From: Agrobacterium pusense
GTDB lineage: Bacteria; Pseudomonadota; Alphaproteobacteria; Rhizobiales; Rhizobiaceae
Assembly: GCF_900102105.1 (NCBI RefSeq)
Contig: NZ_FNBB01000007.1
Coordinates: forward strand, 62,001-126,000
Reading direction: 5' to 3'
Length of the DNA stretch: 64,000 nucleotides
Shown: piece by piece, positions 31,116-39,388 of the stretch
Numbering within the stretch: the first letter of the stretch is position 1
Layout: every line of letters begins with the position of its first letter
Translations under genes and position numbers: made by a program
The notes under the pieces: generated by a model
What the model was told of the DNA's origin: nothing
Seen by the model: the letters and a program-made list of their open reading frames with translations, nothing else
Database searches by the model: none

Positions 31116-31307
31116 GCCTTGTTACTCCTTTTCCGGTTTAACCCCCGCGAAGCGAACAGCGCCGATTTTCATCGACACCACCGGGCGGAACGGACCGGAT
31201 TTCTCCCGGAACATCCCAAGCTTCGCGTGTGGAATGGTGAGCCGCATACAGTCGCCCGCTTAAAAATGCAAGCGTTTATGCGAAAAAACCGCGCAAATGG
31301 CCCCGTT

Positions 31308-32150
31308 TCAGCGCACGGGCTTGTTTTCGCAGGTTTCGGGCTTGAGAATATCAAGCTTCGCAAGCTTTCCCGTCAGAACGAAATCACCGTAATCCATGGT
31401 GAGATCGCGGGTGATTCCGTTTTCATAAAGCTTGAACGACATGCGGTAGATCGGCAAAGCGTCGGTGCCGGTCTTGTCGTTGTAATAGGCGATGGTCACC
31501 GGCCAGAAGGCGGCCTTGGCGAAATCGCCCGCCTTGCCGGCATCCGCGTCCCCGTCCTTCGGTGTCTGCGCCTTGCCGACCAGCGTCGAGGTGATCAGGC
31601 TTTCATCACCATCATCCGACCCATCGAAAATACGGGATTCGAAAATGCGCTTTCCCTGCTTCGCGTGCTCGATGACCTGAAACATGTGTTGTGTCGGGAA
31701 CTCACTTGCGACCAGACTGACCTGGCGGGCATCCGGACGGGTCAGGTCGACCTTCACGCCATCGCTGCTATCGGTTGCCGCCCCCTGCACTTCCTTGTCC
31801 AGCTTGTCATCGGTGTAGGACTTGGTCTCGAAGGTGAATTTCTTGGCGGCAATGTCTTCGAACGTCGTCGTCTGCTGATCCGTCATCCGCACGGCATCGC
31901 CCGTGTTGATCTGCGTTACGAAACGGAAATCGGTCTTGTAACCCTGGCAGGCGGAGCCGGTGAACTCATAGACCATGCGACCAGTCATGCCTTCGATGCC
32001 GGAGCGATCGGACGCATCCTTGAGTTCGAGGTCGTAGACGGCGCGATGTGCAATGAGATCGGGAACCGCGACGGGCAAGGCGCTGGCGGCGTTCGACAGG
32101 CCGGTCATAAGCCCTGTTGCGGCAACGAAACCAAGCGTCCTGACAAACAT
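31308..32150 (-). CDS. EipB-like periplasmic envelope protein (DUF1849)
   Basis: A 280-aa exported protein. A signal peptide (about 1-26, ending near ASALP) is followed by the DUF1849 family opening DLIAHRAVYDLELKDAS. One Cys near the middle (SACQGYKTDF) and one near the C terminus (PETCENKPVR) could form the disulphide described for Brucella EipB, a spiral beta protein needed for envelope integrity. I start at the ATG at 32150, which has CAGGAG upstream; a frame from 32216 has none. It is divergent from the ridA-like gene. Confidence 0.88.
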   Translation of the reverse strand: MFVRTLGFVAATGLMTGLSNAASALPVAVPDLIAHRAVYDLELKDASDRSGIEGMTGRMVYEFTGSACQGYKTDFRFVTQINTGDAVRMTDQQTTTFEDIAAKKFTFETKSYTDDKLDKEVQGAATDSSDGVKVDLTRPDARQVSLVASEFPTQHMFQVIEHAKQGKRIFESRIFDGSDDGDESLITSTLVGKAQTPKDGDADAGKAGDFAKAAFWPVTIAYYNDKTGTDALPIYRMSFKLYENGITRDLTMDYGDFVLTGKLAKLDILKPETCENKPVR

Positions 32151-32266
32151 GCAATATCTCCTGTTGGACTCACCGCTCATATTGTACAAGCAACCGCCCG
32201 GCTTTTGGATCAACATCTTCTGAATGCCGGATTCTTGAAGGATTTACAACAAAACCGGAGACGAAA

Positions 32267-32737
32267 ATGTCGGACGTCATCGAAGGCCGCCTCAAGGAAC
32301 TAGGCTTTACGCTTCCTGTTGCGGCAGCACCAGCCGCAAACTACGTTCCGTTCACCATCAGCGGCAATCTGCTTTATGTATCGGGTCAACTGCCGATGGA
32401 ATCGGGCAAGATTGCGGTGACGGGCCTCGTTGGCCGCGATGTCGACGTGGCAGGCGCCCAGCGCGCAGCCGAACTTTGCGCCGTGAACATCCTCGCACAG
32501 GTCAAGGCCGCCTTGAATGGCGATCTGTCGAAAGTCCGCCGCGTCATCAAGCTGAACGGCTTTGTGGCTTCCGTTCCCGAGTTCGTTGAGCAACATCTCG
32601 TCATCAACGGTGCATCGAACCTCATCGCCAATGTTCTCGGCGAAGCCGGCAAACATGCCCGCGCCGCCGTCGGCATGGCCGCCCTGCCCTTCAATGCATC
32701 GGTCGAAATCGACGCCATCGTGGAAATCGACGTATGA
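32267..32737 (+). CDS. RidA/YjgF family protein
   Basis: A 156-aa member of the RidA superfamily. These trimeric enzymes hydrolyse reactive enamines/imines, although several subfamilies have other or unknown roles. LLYVSGQLPMESGK and the C-terminal ARAAVGMAALPFNASVEIDAIVEI match the family. The canonical catalytic Arg of RidA (R-x-x-V) is seen only as ARAAVG, so the exact subfamily is unclear. Its stop overlaps the start of the GDPD gene by four bases, opening a three-gene coupled run. Confidence 0.9.
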   Translation: MSDVIEGRLKELGFTLPVAAAPAANYVPFTISGNLLYVSGQLPMESGKIAVTGLVGRDVDVAGAQRAAELCAVNILAQVKAALNGDLSKVRRVIKLNGFVASVPEFVEQHLVINGASNLIANVLGEAGKHARAAVGMAALPFNASVEIDAIVEIDV

Positions 32738-33474
32738 CACTGAAACTTTCCTGGCTGACGGCCCAGCCCGTCGCCCATCGCGGTTATCATGATCTCAACA
32801 AGGCGGTCTGGGAAAACACGCTCTCCGCCTTTTCCCGCGCCGTCGAGGCCGGTTTTGCGATCGAATGCGACGTTCAGCTGGCGGCCGACAGTGTGCCGGT
32901 GGTTTTCCATGATCACGATCTGGAAAGGCTGACCGGCATCAAGGGCGATGTGCGTGAACGCACCTCGGCGGAGCTGGCAATGCTTTCCGTCGGCCAAACC
33001 AAGGATCGCGTTCCGAGCCTCAAGCAGCTTCTGGCTCTCGTGGCCGGCAAGGTGCCGCTGGTTATTGAGCTGAAGGGCCGCGAGGGCGAAGGCGTCGATG
33101 ACGGCTTTGCCGAAGCGGTGCTGGAAGACCTCGAGGGCTATAACGGCCACGTGGCGCTGATGAGCTTCGACCACCATCTGCTGAAGGACCTGAAGGCTGC
33201 GGGCTCGCCCTGGCCTCTTGGGCTGACGGCCGAAGGCGACAAGCCGGAGGACTTCTTCAGACATGACGAAGCCATGCAGTTGGGGCTCGATTTCATCTCC
33301 TATCATTGGGGTCACCTGCCCAACAGCTTCATCGAAGCGCAAAGAAAACTCGGGCTTCCGGTGATTACTTGGACGGTCAGGGATGAAAATGCGCGCGAGA
33401 CGACCTATAAATATGCGGACCAGATGACATTCGAAGGTTTCGACCCGAGAGAGAACCCGTCCACCACGGCATGA
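32734..33474 (+). CDS. glycerophosphodiester phosphodiesterase
   Basis: A 246-aa TIM-barrel enzyme that splits glycerophosphodiesters to glycerol-3-phosphate and an alcohol. The catalytic motifs are clear: PVAHRG (about 13-18), ENTLSAF, ECDVQLA, PVVFHDHDLERLTG and VIELKGR. No signal peptide is present, so it is cytoplasmic. It overlaps both neighbours by four bases, implying coordinated synthesis with the RidA-like and FemAB-like proteins. Confidence 0.94.
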   Translation: MTLKLSWLTAQPVAHRGYHDLNKAVWENTLSAFSRAVEAGFAIECDVQLAADSVPVVFHDHDLERLTGIKGDVRERTSAELAMLSVGQTKDRVPSLKQLLALVAGKVPLVIELKGREGEGVDDGFAEAVLEDLEGYNGHVALMSFDHHLLKDLKAAGSPWPLGLTAEGDKPEDFFRHDEAMQLGLDFISYHWGHLPNSFIEAQRKLGLPVITWTVRDENARETTYKYADQMTFEGFDPRENPSTTA

Positions 33475-34664
33475 CAGAAGATTATTCCATCAGCATTGCG
33501 CAGTCCTTCGCGGACATCGATCCGGAGAGCTGGAAACGGCTTTCCGGAACATCGCGCGATGCATCAGGAAAATCTTACAACCCGTTCATATCGCATGAAT
33601 TCCTGTCTTCTATGGAAGACTCTGGCTCGGCGACCGCCAAGACTGGCTGGCTGGGGCACCACCTGCTGCTGGAAAACGCTGCAGGCACCCTCATTGGCGC
33701 CGTTCCTGCCTACCTGAAAAACCACAGCAAGGGCGAATACGTCTTCGATCACGGCTGGGCAGATGCCTTCGAGCGGGCTGGCGGGCATTATTATCCGAAA
33801 TTGCAATGCTCGGTGCCCTTTACCCCGGCGACGGGCCCGCGGCTGCTGGTTGCCAACGGCGAAGATGTCGGACGATTCAAGACGCTACTTGCTTCCGGTC
33901 TCGCACAAGTGACCGAGAAGATCGGCGTTTCCTCGGCTCACGTCACGTTTCTGCAAGAGGATGACCTATCCGCTCTTCTGCCAGGCGATTTCCTGCATCG
34001 TACGGACCAGCAATTCCATTTCATCAATGACGGTTATCGCGATCACAACGATTTCCTCGATGCGCTGTCATCACGCAAGCGCAAGGGGCTCAAGAAGGAA
34101 CGCCGATCAGCGCTGGAACACGGCATCGAGATCGACTGGCTGACGGGTTCCGACCTGACGGAGGACATCTGGGACCAGTTTTTCGCCTTCTACATGGATA
34201 CCGGCAGCCGTAAATGGGGCCGGCCCTATCTGACCCGGGAATTTTATTCGCTGATCGGCGAGCGAATGGCCGATGACGTGCTGCTGGTCATGGCGAAACG
34301 CGAGGGGCGCTATATTGCCGGTGCGATCAACTTTATCGGCTCGGACGCGCTTTACGGCCGCCACTGGGGCTGCATCGAGGATCATCCTTTTCTGCATTTC
34401 GAGGTCTGCTACCATCAGGCGATCGATTTTGCGCTGTCCAAGGGTTTGAAACGAGTGGAAGCCGGTGCGCAGGGCGAACACAAGCTGGCGCGCGGCTACG
34501 TGCCGGTCACCACCCATTCGGCGCATTTCATCGTCCACCCGGGCCTGCGCCGCGCCATTGCCGATTATCTTCAGCGGGAGCGCGAAGAGGTCGAGCATAT
34601 CGGCGATTACCTTGATGAACACACGCCTTTCCGCAAGGGCGAAAGACAGGAACCGGACGCATAG
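33471..34664 (+). CDS. FemAB-like/GNAT acyltransferase family protein (PF04339)
   Basis: A 397-aa cytoplasmic protein of the family annotated as peptidoglycan biosynthesis/recognition (DUF482). Characteristic segments are ESWKRL, NPFISHEFLSSMEDSGS, GWLGHHLLLE, FYMDTGSRKWGRPYLTREF, and a C-terminal GNAT-like part with ALYGRHWGC and RVEAGAQGEHKLARGY. Substrate and role are not established. It shares an ATGA overlap with the GDPD gene and is 22 nt upstream of the HIT gene. Confidence 0.88.
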   Translation: MTEDYSISIAQSFADIDPESWKRLSGTSRDASGKSYNPFISHEFLSSMEDSGSATAKTGWLGHHLLLENAAGTLIGAVPAYLKNHSKGEYVFDHGWADAFERAGGHYYPKLQCSVPFTPATGPRLLVANGEDVGRFKTLLASGLAQVTEKIGVSSAHVTFLQEDDLSALLPGDFLHRTDQQFHFINDGYRDHNDFLDALSSRKRKGLKKERRSALEHGIEIDWLTGSDLTEDIWDQFFAFYMDTGSRKWGRPYLTREFYSLIGERMADDVLLVMAKREGRYIAGAINFIGSDALYGRHWGCIEDHPFLHFEVCYHQAIDFALSKGLKRVEAGAQGEHKLARGYVPVTTHSAHFIVHPGLRRAIADYLQREREEVEHIGDYLDEHTPFRKGERQEPDA

Positions 34665-34686
34665 TCCGACATACGGAGAGAGCAGA

Positions 34687-35118
34687 ATGACGGCCAGCGC
34701 CTATGACGACAACAATATCTTCGCAAAAATCCTGCGCGGCGAAATTCCGAGCCATAAGCTTTACGAGGACGAGCATACTCTGGCCTTCATGGATGTGATG
34801 CCCCAGGCCCCGGGCCATCTCCTCGTCGTTCCCAAGACCGGCTCCCGCAACCTGCTCGACGCCGATCCCGAAGTGCTGGCGAAAACCATTCCGGTGGTGC
34901 AAAAACTCGCAGTCGCGGCAAAAGAAGCCTTCGATGCGGACGGCGTTTTCATCGCCCAGTTCAACGAACCGGCCGCTGGCCAGACCGTTTTCCACCTGCA
35001 CTTCCACGTTATTCCACGCAAGGAAGGCGAGCCGCTGAAGTCGCACTCGGGCGTGATGGCCGATGGTGACGTGCTGAAGGCCCATGCGGAGAAGATAAAG
35101 GCGGCGTTGGCTTCTTGA
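34687..35118 (+). CDS. HIT family nucleotide-binding protein
   Basis: A 143-aa histidine-triad protein, of the Hint branch of nucleoside phosphoramidate hydrolases. IFAKILRGEIPSHKLYEDE opens the domain and HLHFHVIPR (about 103-111) is the His triad. An open frame beginning at 34465 lies inside the upstream gene and is ignored. The ATG at 34687 follows GGAGAGAGCAGA. It is probably the last gene of the operon started by the RidA-like gene. Confidence 0.94.
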   Translation: MTASAYDDNNIFAKILRGEIPSHKLYEDEHTLAFMDVMPQAPGHLLVVPKTGSRNLLDADPEVLAKTIPVVQKLAVAAKEAFDADGVFIAQFNEPAAGQTVFHLHFHVIPRKEGEPLKSHSGVMADGDVLKAHAEKIKAALAS

Positions 35119-35168
35119 GGCGTGCCAAGACGCCCAGGCGTTGGGCAGTACCTCGGCATCCGCATCCC

Positions 35169-35277
35169 GTCACCCCGGACTGGATCCGGGGTCCAGTGCG
35201 ATCAAGTCTTTGATCGCAAAAGACTCCTCACGGCGCAGAAGCGCCGTGGCTGGATGCCGGATCTGGTCCGGCATGAC
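35169..35277. repeat. mosaic palindromic intergenic repeat, second copy
   Basis: Outer arms at 35169-35196 (GTCACCCCGGAC...GTCCAG) and 35250-35277 (CTGGATGCC...GCATGAC) face each other and each is self-complementary. Two further perfect hairpins lie inside: GCGATCAA with TTGATCGC (35198-35217), and CACGGCGC with GCGCCGTG (35229-35248). The layout parallels the element at 5849-5920, with extra internal modules. It sits between the convergent HIT and DUF1989 genes. Confidence 0.78.
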
Positions 35278-35294
35278 GACAGTGATGTTTGCCA

Positions 35295-36146
35295 TCACTC
35301 CACAGGGCGATAGGCATTCCTTTCCGGCCACGGCCAGCCCTCAAGCACCGCCGTATCAGGCCGGAATATCTCCACCTTCAGCGGGTAACAGGCAGCCGCG
35401 TCGCTTGAATGGGCCGAGCCGCAATCGCCACCCGGGCAGGCGGAGAGCGCGCCAATGAGATCGATTTCCGCAAAGAGTTCCAGATAGTCACCTGGCCGCA
35501 CGGGGCTCGCCTTCATGAAATATTGGTGCGTGTCGCGGGTAAAACCCGTGCACATGAAGACATTCAGCACATCATGCACATGCGGTTCCGCTTGCCGGAA
35601 CGACAGCCCCCTGGCGGAGGCCAGCGCATTGGTCAGGTTGGAATGGCAGCAATGGTGGTAGTCACCGCCGCTGAGCAGCTTGTTGGTATAGGGATCACAA
35701 CGGGTGCCGATCACGTCATGCACGCCGCCGCCATCCTCATCCCAGCCATACCATGACAGCGTATCATGGGTGATGGTCGCCATAGGCCGCAGGGACGGCA
35801 GGTTGCTTCACAACCGGTTGCCGACAGAAACATGGGTGGCATGCAGCGCGCGGGTCTTGCCGCTGAAAAACCGTTCATTCAGATCATGCGCATTCCAGAG
35901 GTTCAAATCCCCCACCTGCGGGCCTTCGATACTGACGATGCGGAAAAAATGGCCCTTCGGAACATTGAAGGTTCGGCCGTCACGCGGCGGCACGATAACC
36001 TCATCGATCTTTTCCATGCTCCCGCGTGCTTTTTCCAAAAGCGCAAGGTCGGGAGTCTCAAGTGTGCCGTTCGGGTAAACGACGACAGGCGAAATGGCGC
36101 GGCGCGCGGCGGCGTCTTCGGGTTCGGCAACAGGCATTCGGGGCAT
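35295..36146 (-). pseudogene. DUF1989 (urea carboxylase-associated) gene with in-frame TGA
   Basis: The gene reads as one frame of 283 codons except for a TGA at 35810-35808. Upstream are 112 codons starting at the ATG at 36146, which has AGAGGA before it: SMEKIDEVIVPPRDGRTFNV, VSIEGPQVGDLNLWNAHDLN, THVSVGNRL. Immediately after the stop the same frame continues SNLPSLRPMATITHDTLSWY, GCHSN-type Cys/His-rich segments (DYHHCCHSNLTNAL) and CPGGDCGSAHSSD. Family members normally have Trp at this point, so one G to A change (TGG to TGA) explains it. Either a recent nonsense mutation or a sequencing error. Confidence 0.85.
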
Positions 36147-36255
36147 GAAATCCTCTGAGCGATGAAATGTAAGGGCGAAATTGCGGTACGAATGCCCGGC
36201 TGACAAGATGGGTTCTTCTTGCGCTCAGACCAAGTTTTACTTACCCTTGTTTCTC

Positions 36256-37134
36256 ATGATGTTGCCTCCGCTTGCCACTCTCCGCGCCTTCGAGGCGGCC
36301 GCCAGGAAAGGCAGTTTTGCCCTGGCCGCCCTTGAACTCGGCATGACGGCGACCGCCGTCAGCCAGCATATACGCAATCTCGAGGCATGGCTTGGTGTTG
36401 CACTCTTCGAACGGCATGCCAGGGGCGTGACGCTGACGCCAGCCGGGAAGGATTTCGGCGGCACGGTTTCCTCAAGCCTCAGGCAGATCGCTTCCGGCGC
36501 AGAACGCATTCGCGGCCGTCGCGATCGCATCACGGTCCGTCTCGCCAGCCTGCCTTCAGTCATTGCGCATTTTCTGACGCCGCGGCTTCCGCGTTTCCGG
36601 GCGATGCATCCCGATATTCAAGTGTCCATCAGCTATCTCGGCGCCAGGCAGGCCGTGCCGGCCGATCTCATCATAGAGCATGGCGTGTCTGCCGGGCCAA
36701 ATGCCGTGGCGCTTTTCAGCGCCGAGACACGCCCCACCTGCGCTCCCGGTTACGCCGCCCAATTCGGTCCATTCAGCGCGGTTGCCAGCCTGTTGCAGGC
36801 GGAATTGCTGCATGACGATAGCGAAATGGCCTGGCGGGCCTGGTTTGCCGCCGCCGGCACGGTCCCGCCGCATAGCACCGGCCCGATTTTCGCGGATTTC
36901 AATCTTCTCGTAACAGCGCTGAAGGCCGGCCAGGGCGTCGGTCTCTGTCCGACAGAACTTCTGCGCGACGAGATTGCGAAAGGCGAACTGACCGTTCTCT
37001 TCGAGCGCGCCGCCGACAAGGACAAATATTACTGGCTGGTGGAAACGGCGGAAATGAGTACATCGGCTAGGCTTCTGGTGAACTGGCTGTTGGCAGAAGC
37101 ACGCGAAGCCGGGGCGACTATTTCGCCACCATGA
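36256..37134 (+). CDS. LysR-type transcriptional regulator (GcvA-like)
   Basis: Regulator of about 292 aa. An N-terminal winged helix-turn-helix (LATLRAFEAAARKGSFALAA, then TATAVSQHIRNLEAWLG) and a periplasmic-binding-protein-like effector domain (about 90-290) are both present. ATG codons at 36256 and 36259 are equally possible starts. It is divergent from the DUF1989 gene with a 109-nt gap, so it is a candidate regulator of that gene. Its last 17 bases overlap the end of the convergent PAP2-like gene. Confidence 0.92.
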   Translation: MMLPPLATLRAFEAAARKGSFALAALELGMTATAVSQHIRNLEAWLGVALFERHARGVTLTPAGKDFGGTVSSSLRQIASGAERIRGRRDRITVRLASLPSVIAHFLTPRLPRFRAMHPDIQVSISYLGARQAVPADLIIEHGVSAGPNAVALFSAETRPTCAPGYAAQFGPFSAVASLLQAELLHDDSEMAWRAWFAAAGTVPPHSTGPIFADFNLLVTALKAGQGVGLCPTELLRDEIAKGELTVLFERAADKDKYYWLVETAEMSTSARLLVNWLLAEAREAGATISPP

Positions 37135-38068
37135 CCTGACCGGCCGCCTCGGCCGTCCTTTCCATGCGCTCTTTTGCCGACAACCATTGGAGCAACCGGC
37201 CCGAGAAGGCGCAGATGATGGCAAAAGCGACGAGACCGCCAAAAACATCCGAGAGGTGATGCCCGCCCTGCACGAGCACGGCCGGCAGCATCAACAGGTT
37301 AAGCGGCAGTATGACGAGCATCGCCCACCAGTGCCTTGGTGCGAACCAGACAGACATTGCCGCCATGAAGATGTGGAACGACGGAAAACCGATAAGTCCC
37401 AGGACGCTTTTAGGGGAAAGGTAGCCAACTCCCTGCGTCGCAAGACGGTTCAGTTCCTGCCCATACTCATTGCCCACCGCCAGAGGAATTGCCTGGGAGA
37501 CCCATTGGGGCAGCTCCATATAGGCAGATGGTCCGAATGTCGGGAAAAATATCCAGAAAACAATGCTCGCAAAAGCGCCCAGCACCCCGGTAACGAGGAA
37601 ATGATGCAGCACCCGGTTCTTGCCCGTAAAGCCCAGAGTGAGGACAATCAATAGAAGCTGGGGAAGTGATGTCGCATAAACGAAGAACAGGATTGTCCCG
37701 ATCCACGGATGCGTTGCCGCCCAGATGACAATGTCCTTCCAACTATAGCCAAATGCCGCGTCCACAGCGAAGAGCGCATTATCGATCGTCGGGAACGCAA
37801 TTGGCAGGAACATATAGTTGAAGATGGAGGCCGCGAGCGTGAAGAGGATAAAAAGCCCTCCCGACATGAGGGCGGCGGCGATACGGTCATCGCGCCCGCT
37901 TCTGCGATAGAATTGACCGAGAAGAAAGACGCCGGCACCCGCGAATACACACAGGAAGTACCCGGCATAATCCACGCTGATGCCCCTTGCTGCAATCAAG
38001 GCTGCATCAACGACAAATAATAAAGCGATAAAGCCAACGACGAAACGTTCCGCTGCAAATAATCGCAT
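37118..38068 (-). CDS. PAP2/AUR1-like integral membrane phosphatase family protein
   Basis: A 316-aa protein with about seven to nine transmembrane segments. Two PAP2 signature parts are visible: GFPSFHIFMA (the PSGH-like motif with its His) and HHLSDVFGG (the His/Asp motif). The first basic motif of classic PAP2 enzymes is not evident, which fits the AUR1/inositolphosphotransferase-like branch. It may act on lipid phosphates or transfer phospho-head groups; the substrate is unknown. The gene overlaps the LysR gene tail to tail. Confidence 0.82.
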   Translation of the reverse strand: MRLFAAERFVVGFIALLFVVDAALIAARGISVDYAGYFLCVFAGAGVFLLGQFYRRSGRDDRIAAALMSGGLFILFTLAASIFNYMFLPIAFPTIDNALFAVDAAFGYSWKDIVIWAATHPWIGTILFFVYATSLPQLLLIVLTLGFTGKNRVLHHFLVTGVLGAFASIVFWIFFPTFGPSAYMELPQWVSQAIPLAVGNEYGQELNRLATQGVGYLSPKSVLGLIGFPSFHIFMAAMSVWFAPRHWWAMLVILPLNLLMLPAVLVQGGHHLSDVFGGLVAFAIICAFSGRLLQWLSAKERMERTAEAAGQVMVAK

Positions 38069-38123
38069 GGCGCTGGATCCCTGTTTTGATCGCGCAGTCT
38101 AAACAGGGAATTTTAATACCAGG

Positions 38124-38468
38124 TTAGAAACCCAGCGCGAAAAGTCCGCCTGCCAGGAGCACGATCGGCACCGCGACGCCGACGATGACGCGTTGGCCGG
38201 CGGCCAGAAAGGCAATAAAGCCGAGTGCAGCCGCGCCGATGCGCAGCCATAGGGGCGTGGTTTCCAGCGTTCCGGTCGGAAACACGATCAGCTTGGCGGT
38301 GACCGCCATGACGAGTGACGTGGCAACCGCCCTCACCCAATAAAGCGCCTCGGAATCCTCTTTCAACCGGTTACCGGCGAGAACACCGAGCCAGCGCCAG
38401 AGATCGGTCGCCAGCCAGCCTGCGATTGCGATGAAGAGATAGGGTGCCCACCAATGGTCGTTCATCAT
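38124..38468 (-). CDS. azlD: AzlD-type branched-chain amino acid exporter small subunit
   Basis: A 114-aa protein with four hydrophobic helices, matching the AzlD partner of two-component branched-chain amino-acid exporters (YgaZH-like). AVATSLVMAVTAKLIVFPTG and IGAAALGFIAFLA are typical. Its start overlaps the azlC stop by four bases, which supports pairing. Confidence 0.88.
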   Translation of the reverse strand: MMNDHWWAPYLFIAIAGWLATDLWRWLGVLAGNRLKEDSEALYWVRAVATSLVMAVTAKLIVFPTGTLETTPLWLRIGAAALGFIAFLAAGQRVIVGVAVPIVLLAGGLFALGF

Positions 38469-39223
38469 GGTTCACTCTCCGGTGAGGCCGGTTTCATCCT
38501 GCGGCGGAATATGAGGCGATCGATTGCATAAGCCACCGTGCCTCCACCGATACCGGCATAAAGGATGTCGAATTCGGGCGCGAGGACCGCAAAGGCCGGA
38601 CCGGCGATGACGCCGATGACAAAGGCGACCTTGACGACGGAGTGGCGCGCGGAAGCCCAGATGGACGCGATGAAATAAACCGGCGTCAGGAAGAACAGGA
38701 CACCAGCAACCAGCGGCGGAAACGCGGCGACGACACCGTAACACAGGCCAACGATGATGGCATTGACGACGGTGAGCGTGATGCCAAACCCGGCAAACCA
38801 GGCAGCGCGGGCCTCCCGCGGCACCTTTGAAAGGTTCTGTGTTGCAAAGACCCACGCCGTAATCGCAACGAAATGCGAAAGGAACAGTAAAATCCAGGTC
38901 GGCGTCTTCGCGCCGCGCATTTCGGGAACGATGGAGGCCACCATCGGCATCATACGGACCGATGACAATGTCACCGCCAGAAAACAGGCGGCAAGATTGG
39001 CGCCGCCGACCATGGAGCCGATCAGGATCATCTTGGCGGGCAATGCCCAGATGAACAGCGTCATGAACACGGCTTCACCGCGGGCTACGCCCGATTCCAG
39101 TGCAAAAGCGCTGAAACCGACGAAGGACGTCATGAGAATAAGGGAGGGCAACGAGAAAATGCCCTGCATCCCCCTGAAAAACCAGCCGCGCAATGGGATG
39201 GTGTCGCTATCGGCATTTTGCAT
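38465..39223 (-). CDS. azlC: AzlC-type branched-chain amino acid exporter large subunit
   Basis: A 252-aa polytopic membrane protein of the AzlC/YgaZ family. Segments such as ALESGVARGEAVFMTLFIWA, GSMVGGANLAACFLAVTLSS and the later helix-rich half fit. With AzlD it should form a branched-chain amino acid or related exporter in the inner membrane. It is separated from clpA by a strong terminator, so the pair is its own transcription unit. Confidence 0.9.
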   Translation of the reverse strand: MQNADSDTIPLRGWFFRGMQGIFSLPSLILMTSFVGFSAFALESGVARGEAVFMTLFIWALPAKMILIGSMVGGANLAACFLAVTLSSVRMMPMVASIVPEMRGAKTPTWILLFLSHFVAITAWVFATQNLSKVPREARAAWFAGFGITLTVVNAIIVGLCYGVVAAFPPLVAGVLFFLTPVYFIASIWASARHSVVKVAFVIGVIAGPAFAVLAPEFDILYAGIGGGTVAYAIDRLIFRRRMKPASPESEP

Positions 39224-39342
39224 TGCGAACCCACTCGTGCATGTCGTCTGAAATGCCGTGGCATCGCGGCAACGTCATACAGACGGAGAAATGAAGACTT
39301 GCCGCCGATTCCATTAAAGAGCGGCACGCTTCATGCATAAAA

Positions 39343-39364
39343 ATGCCGGGCTTTCGCCCGGCAT
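39343..39364 (-). terminator. clpA terminator
   Basis: A 9-bp stem ATGCCGGGC/GCCCGGCAT with a GAAA tetraloop on the minus strand, followed by TTTTTAT on that strand. It is 25 nt after the clpA stop. This is a textbook intrinsic terminator. Confidence 0.95.
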
Positions 39365-39388
39365 CTGTTTATCGATCAAAGACCGCGG

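Noticed and set aside
30528-32303. 591-codon open frame opposite rpsB and the EipB-like gene
   Set aside because: It spans two well-supported genes and their intergenic region and has no recognisable domain.
35808-35810. TGA as a selenocysteine codon in the DUF1989 gene
   Set aside because: The expected residue is Trp, no selenocysteine insertion hairpin was evident next to the codon, and the family is not known for Sec.
37118-37134. 17-nt tail-to-tail overlap of the LysR and PAP2-like genes as regulatory antisense
   Set aside because: Short convergent overlaps are common in compact genomes and nothing else here points to regulation.
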